Below, one piece after another: positions 14,134 through 15,824 of a DNA stretch of 15,824 nt. Each line of letters opens with the position of its first letter. Within the stretch, counting starts at the first letter, position 1. The DNA is from Bacteroidales bacterium GP2 (GTDB lineage: Bacteria; Bacteroidota; Bacteroidia; Bacteroidales; Muribaculaceae), in NCBI GenBank assembly GCA_001701115.1, contig DAAJ01000056.1:1995-17818 (forward strand). The letters are read 5' to 3'. The notes beneath the pieces are model-generated. The model ran no database searches. It saw nothing but the letters and a program-made list of their open reading frames with translations, and was not told the DNA's origin. A program made the translations under genes and the position numbers.

Positions 14134-14652
14134 ATGCTTAGCAACAAGATTCAAGATGCGCTCAACGCGCAGATCAACGCCGAATTCTGGTCGGCATACC
14201 TCTACCTCTCAATGGCGCTCCACTTCAAGGCTGAAGGCAGGAGCGGAGTTGCAAACTGGTTTGAAATCCAGTTCAAGGAGGAGCAGGCTCATGCCCAGAT
14301 TTTCATGAACTACGTCAACCAGCGCGGCGGCAGGGTTGTGCTTGCCCCGATTGAAGCCGTCCCCACTACATGGAACAGCATCCTGGACGCATTCAAGGCA
14401 ACCCTTGAGCATGAACGCAAAGTTACCGCACTCATCAACAACCTCTTCGCTCTTGCAGAGGAGGAGAAAGACTACGCTACACGCGACCGCCTTCTGTGGT
14501 TTGTGAGCGAACAGGTTGAAGAGGAGGACAACTGCCGCACACTCATTGACAAATTCACCCTCGTAGGCGACAACGGCATGGGAATCTATATGCTCGACAA
14601 CGAACTTGCCACCCGCACCTACACCGAACCCGCTCCCCTCACCACCGCATAA
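14134..14652 (+). CDS. ftnA: Non-heme bacterial ferritin
   Basis: A 172-residue ferritin subunit of the FtnA type, which assembles into a 24-mer shell that oxidises Fe(II) and stores it as a mineral. The four-helix bundle is complete and all ferroxidase ligands are seen: E17 (NAEFWSAYLYLS), E50 and H53 (FKEEQAH), E94 (LEHERK), Q127 and E130 (SEQVEEED). There is no Met ligand for heme as in bacterioferritin. The C-terminus extends about a dozen residues beyond the last helix with a Thr/Pro-rich tail (ending EPAPLTTA). It starts 26 bp after yidC with no clear -7 box between, so it is either cotranscribed or uses a promoter inside yidC. A strong terminator follows. Confidence 0.95.
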   Translation: MLSNKIQDALNAQINAEFWSAYLYLSMALHFKAEGRSGVANWFEIQFKEEQAHAQIFMNYVNQRGGRVVLAPIEAVPTTWNSILDAFKATLEHERKVTALINNLFALAEEEKDYATRDRLLWFVSEQVEEEDNCRTLIDKFTLVGDNGMGIYMLDNELATRTYTEPAPLTTA

Positions 14653-14674
14653 TTTCAGCAAAAAACAAACCACG

Positions 14675-14709
14675 AAAAAGGGAGGCGCATTGGAGCGCCT
14701 CCCTTTTTT
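14675..14709 (+). terminator. Rho-independent terminator after ferritin
   Basis: GGGAGGCGC (14680-14688) pairs perfectly with GCGCCTCCC (14695-14703) around a 6-base loop and is followed by six T. A run of five A before the stem extends it and would let it work in the opposite direction as well. It closes the pyrG-yidC-ferritin unit. Confidence 0.92.
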
Positions 14710-14826
14710 ACGCTGTGGTGTAAGGGAGCGATCCATTGCACACAAGCACGCAGATTCTGTACCTGCCGCCACGCAGCCTCCAAGTTAAAAATGTGGGGGA
14801 TAAATGGTTGGTTCCATTTTTTTTGC

Positions 14827-14834
14827 TACTTTTG
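14827..14834 (+). promoter_or_regulatory. -7 box upstream of the structured RNA
   Basis: TACTTTTG is a perfect match to TAnnTTTG after a run of eight T, in a region with no protein gene for the next 370 bases. The expected start is near 14840. Only weak -33 candidates are visible (AATG 14803-14806 with 20 bp spacing). Confidence 0.6.
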
Positions 14835-14839
14835 CCGTC

Positions 14840-14921
14840 GCAGACCGCTCGGAAGCCCCGATCCGGGGATTGAGGGCGGGAAGTAGACATACTTGAAAGC
14901 GTTTATCCGCGCTGATTCTTG
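14840..14921 (+). other. Probable 5' leader of the RNA precursor
   Basis: Between the expected transcription start and the rod lies an 82-nt stretch with a small GC hairpin, CCCCG (14856-14860) with CGGGG (14864-14868). GCGGGAA at 14876-14882 is complementary to TTCCCGC at 15142-15148, just before the T-run at 15151. The precursor ends could thus be held together by an outer helix that also helps termination. No coding sequence is apparent. The alternative is that the mature RNA has its own promoter closer to 14922. Confidence 0.4.
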
Positions 14922-15121
14922 GCACTCTGAAATGTCTCGCAAACTTTCGTTTTCCTGTCAAGGATTGAGCAACGATAGATGCCCGTGGATATGTAATTAT
15001 CTTGCAGCCGGCACGATATTTCGGGAGAAATATAGCCGGACGCACTGATTGCATATACAGGCGTGGGCTTCTATGCGTTGCCGTCCAACAGGAAAAGGCA
15101 ATGCGAGAAGCCTCAGAGTGC
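14922..15121 (+). ncRNA. ssrS: Long rod-shaped structured RNA, probable 6S RNA
   Basis: The two ends of this ~200-nt stretch pair and the pairing continues inward through successive helices: 14922-14930/15113-15121 (9 bp), 14935-14941/15102-15108 (7), 14950-14958/15088-15096 (9), 14962-14964/15084-15086 (3), 14969-14974/15076-15081 (6), 14975-14979/15070-15074 (5), 14981-14984/15065-15068 (4), 14989-14993/15052-15056 (5), 15008-15012/15035-15039 (5) and 15016-15022/15027-15033 (7), capped by loop GGGA. That is about 60 pairs in one unbranched rod with internal loops, the largest at 14994-15007 opposite 15040-15051. Size and shape fit 6S RNA, which binds the housekeeping RNA polymerase by mimicking an open promoter. 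The 5' part CTCTGAAATGTCTCGCAA also resembles the start of E. coli 6S RNA. A precursor from about 14840 to the T-run at 15151-15157 is likely. The structure is clear; the 6S identity is inference. Confidence 0.65.
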
Positions 15122-15201
15122 AGGACGGCAACCGATACAGATTCCCGCGCTTTTTTTATTAAACCGCCAACGAGGGGAAGACCGCGGCACCAAAACAAAA
15201 T

Positions 15202-15813
15202 ATGTCAGTACAAGGCATCTCTTTTTATGACTTTCTCGGGAAGTTCATTCCAGGAGCATTATTACTTCTGCTTTTTTCTTCTTCCCTTCCACCGGTTAAA
15301 CTTGATTCTCTTGAAATACTGTTGTGGATCGCGGCAGCCTATCTTTTGGGAATCTTATGGGATAAAATCATACGGTTTTTTTCTCGGTGTCTTACACGTA
15401 ATGATTGGATGCTTGCACGCGCACACGATAAGCATAAAAAATTTATGGAGAAGATAGGCGGCACTTATCATCCCCAAGACCGACATTCAATCCAGTTTGC
15501 GTATGATGAGGCATACTCCTTGCTAATGCTTCAAAATATGCTTGGTACTGTGCCAAAGCAGGAGGGGCATGAAAACTTTCTAAGAAATATATATCTAATT
15601 ATTGTATTTTTCCTTATAAAAACAATTATAGGAAATGGTCAATGTTGTTGTGGCAATATATGTAATACTATTCTCATGCTCTTCCTAATAGCATTAATTA
15701 TCATTGTGCCTGGTTTATGGTATAGCGTTCAAATGTCAATCTACTTTACAGTATGGGATAATGCATACTGGGCAAAATACCATATTACAAAAAAAGACAC
15801 TAGTGTCCACTAA
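15202..15813 (+). CDS. Four-helix integral membrane protein, unknown function
   Basis: A 203-residue complete protein that I do not recognise. It starts at ATG 15202 after an A-rich stretch (CAAAACAAAAT), with no -7 box nearby. Predicted membrane helices lie at about 11-28 (FLGKFIPGALLLLLF), 37-55, 127-142 (IYLIIVFFLIK) and 155-172, with a 70-residue soluble loop between helices 2 and 3 that carries conserved-looking charged and aromatic residues (HDKHKKF, YDEAYSLL). A cysteine cluster CCCGNIC (147-153) sits in the short loop between helices 3 and 4. The opening YDFLGKFIPGALLLL resembles small membrane proteins found in accessory regions. Its AT-rich codon use contrasts sharply with yidC and ferritin, suggesting horizontal acquisition. 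Any partner would lie beyond the right edge. Confidence 0.75.
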   Translation: MSVQGISFYDFLGKFIPGALLLLLFSSSLPPVKLDSLEILLWIAAAYLLGILWDKIIRFFSRCLTRNDWMLARAHDKHKKFMEKIGGTYHPQDRHSIQFAYDEAYSLLMLQNMLGTVPKQEGHENFLRNIYLIIVFFLIKTIIGNGQCCCGNICNTILMLFLIALIIIVPGLWYSVQMSIYFTVWDNAYWAKYHITKKDTSVH

Positions 15814-15824
15814 AAATTTTAGAG

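Noticed and set aside
14209..14772. A 187-codon open frame opposite ferritin
   Set aside because: It is antisense to a well-conserved ferritin and runs through the terminator; it is a shadow of biased codon use.
14840..15200. RNase P RNA, tmRNA or SRP RNA in the 549-base gap
   Set aside because: ACAGATTCCC at 15137 and GAGGGGAAGACC at 15172 faintly recall RNase P motifs but are in the wrong order. No tmRNA T-arm or CCA end and no SRP core are present, and the fold is a single rod.
15002..15457. A 151-codon open frame starting inside the structured RNA
   Set aside because: It overlaps the membrane protein in another frame and its first 120 bases are accounted for by RNA helices. Its product has no recognisable features.
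14840..15813. Retron or reverse-transcriptase-associated RNA with a membrane effector
   Set aside because: No reverse transcriptase is in the window and the rod shape is better explained by 6S RNA. It could be reconsidered if one lies beyond the right edge.
1..15824. CRISPR arrays, insertion sequences, tRNA or rRNA genes
   Set aside because: No regularly spaced repeats, transposase motifs, terminal inverted repeats or tRNA-like cloverleaf sequences were seen.

Overview
This window looks like chromosomal DNA from a member of the Bacteroidales, probably near Muribaculaceae. Several gene starts sit just downstream of the Bacteroidetes-type -7 box TAnnTTTG (TACTTTTG, TACCTTTG, TATTTTTG). Shine-Dalgarno sequences are largely absent. 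The gene families (DUF4294, DUF4369 lipoprotein, DUF6291-like protein, Bacteroidetes-style YidC, CTP synthase and ferritin) fit the same group. The family-level placement is inference.

Layout, left to right: the 3' end of nadB (L-aspartate oxidase); a secreted DUF4294 protein; an AT-rich two-gene module of a small unknown protein translationally coupled to an AbiEii-type nucleotidyltransferase toxin, with a promoter overlapped by repeats that look like an operator; a lipoprotein with a DUF4369 domain and a thioredoxin-like domain lacking CxxC, 4 bp ahead of a yifB/comM-type AAA+ ATPase; a strong terminator; a small DUF6291-like protein with its own promoter; polA, whose proofreading domain has lost key acidic residues, overlapping by one base a Gfo/Idh/MocA oxidoreductase. 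On the minus strand lies a FecE/BtuD-type ABC ATPase whose C-terminus appears frameshifted. Its divergent neighbour is pyrG (TTG start), followed by yidC and ferritin, closed by a terminator.

The 549-base gap after ferritin is not empty. It holds a perfect -7 box and a ~200-nt RNA that folds end to end into one long interrupted rod of about 60 base pairs. This is most likely a 6S RNA (SsrS) homologue or a comparable structured ncRNA. It is followed by an AT-rich four-helix membrane protein of unknown function that may mark the edge of an accessory region running off the window.

Most of the window is housekeeping: NAD and CTP synthesis, DNA repair polymerase, membrane protein insertion and iron storage. 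The parts deserving a second look are the rod-shaped RNA and its possible competing fold, the toxin-antitoxin-like module with its operator, the frameshifted ATPase, the PolA lacking a proofreading site and the CxxC-less thioredoxin-fold lipoprotein.
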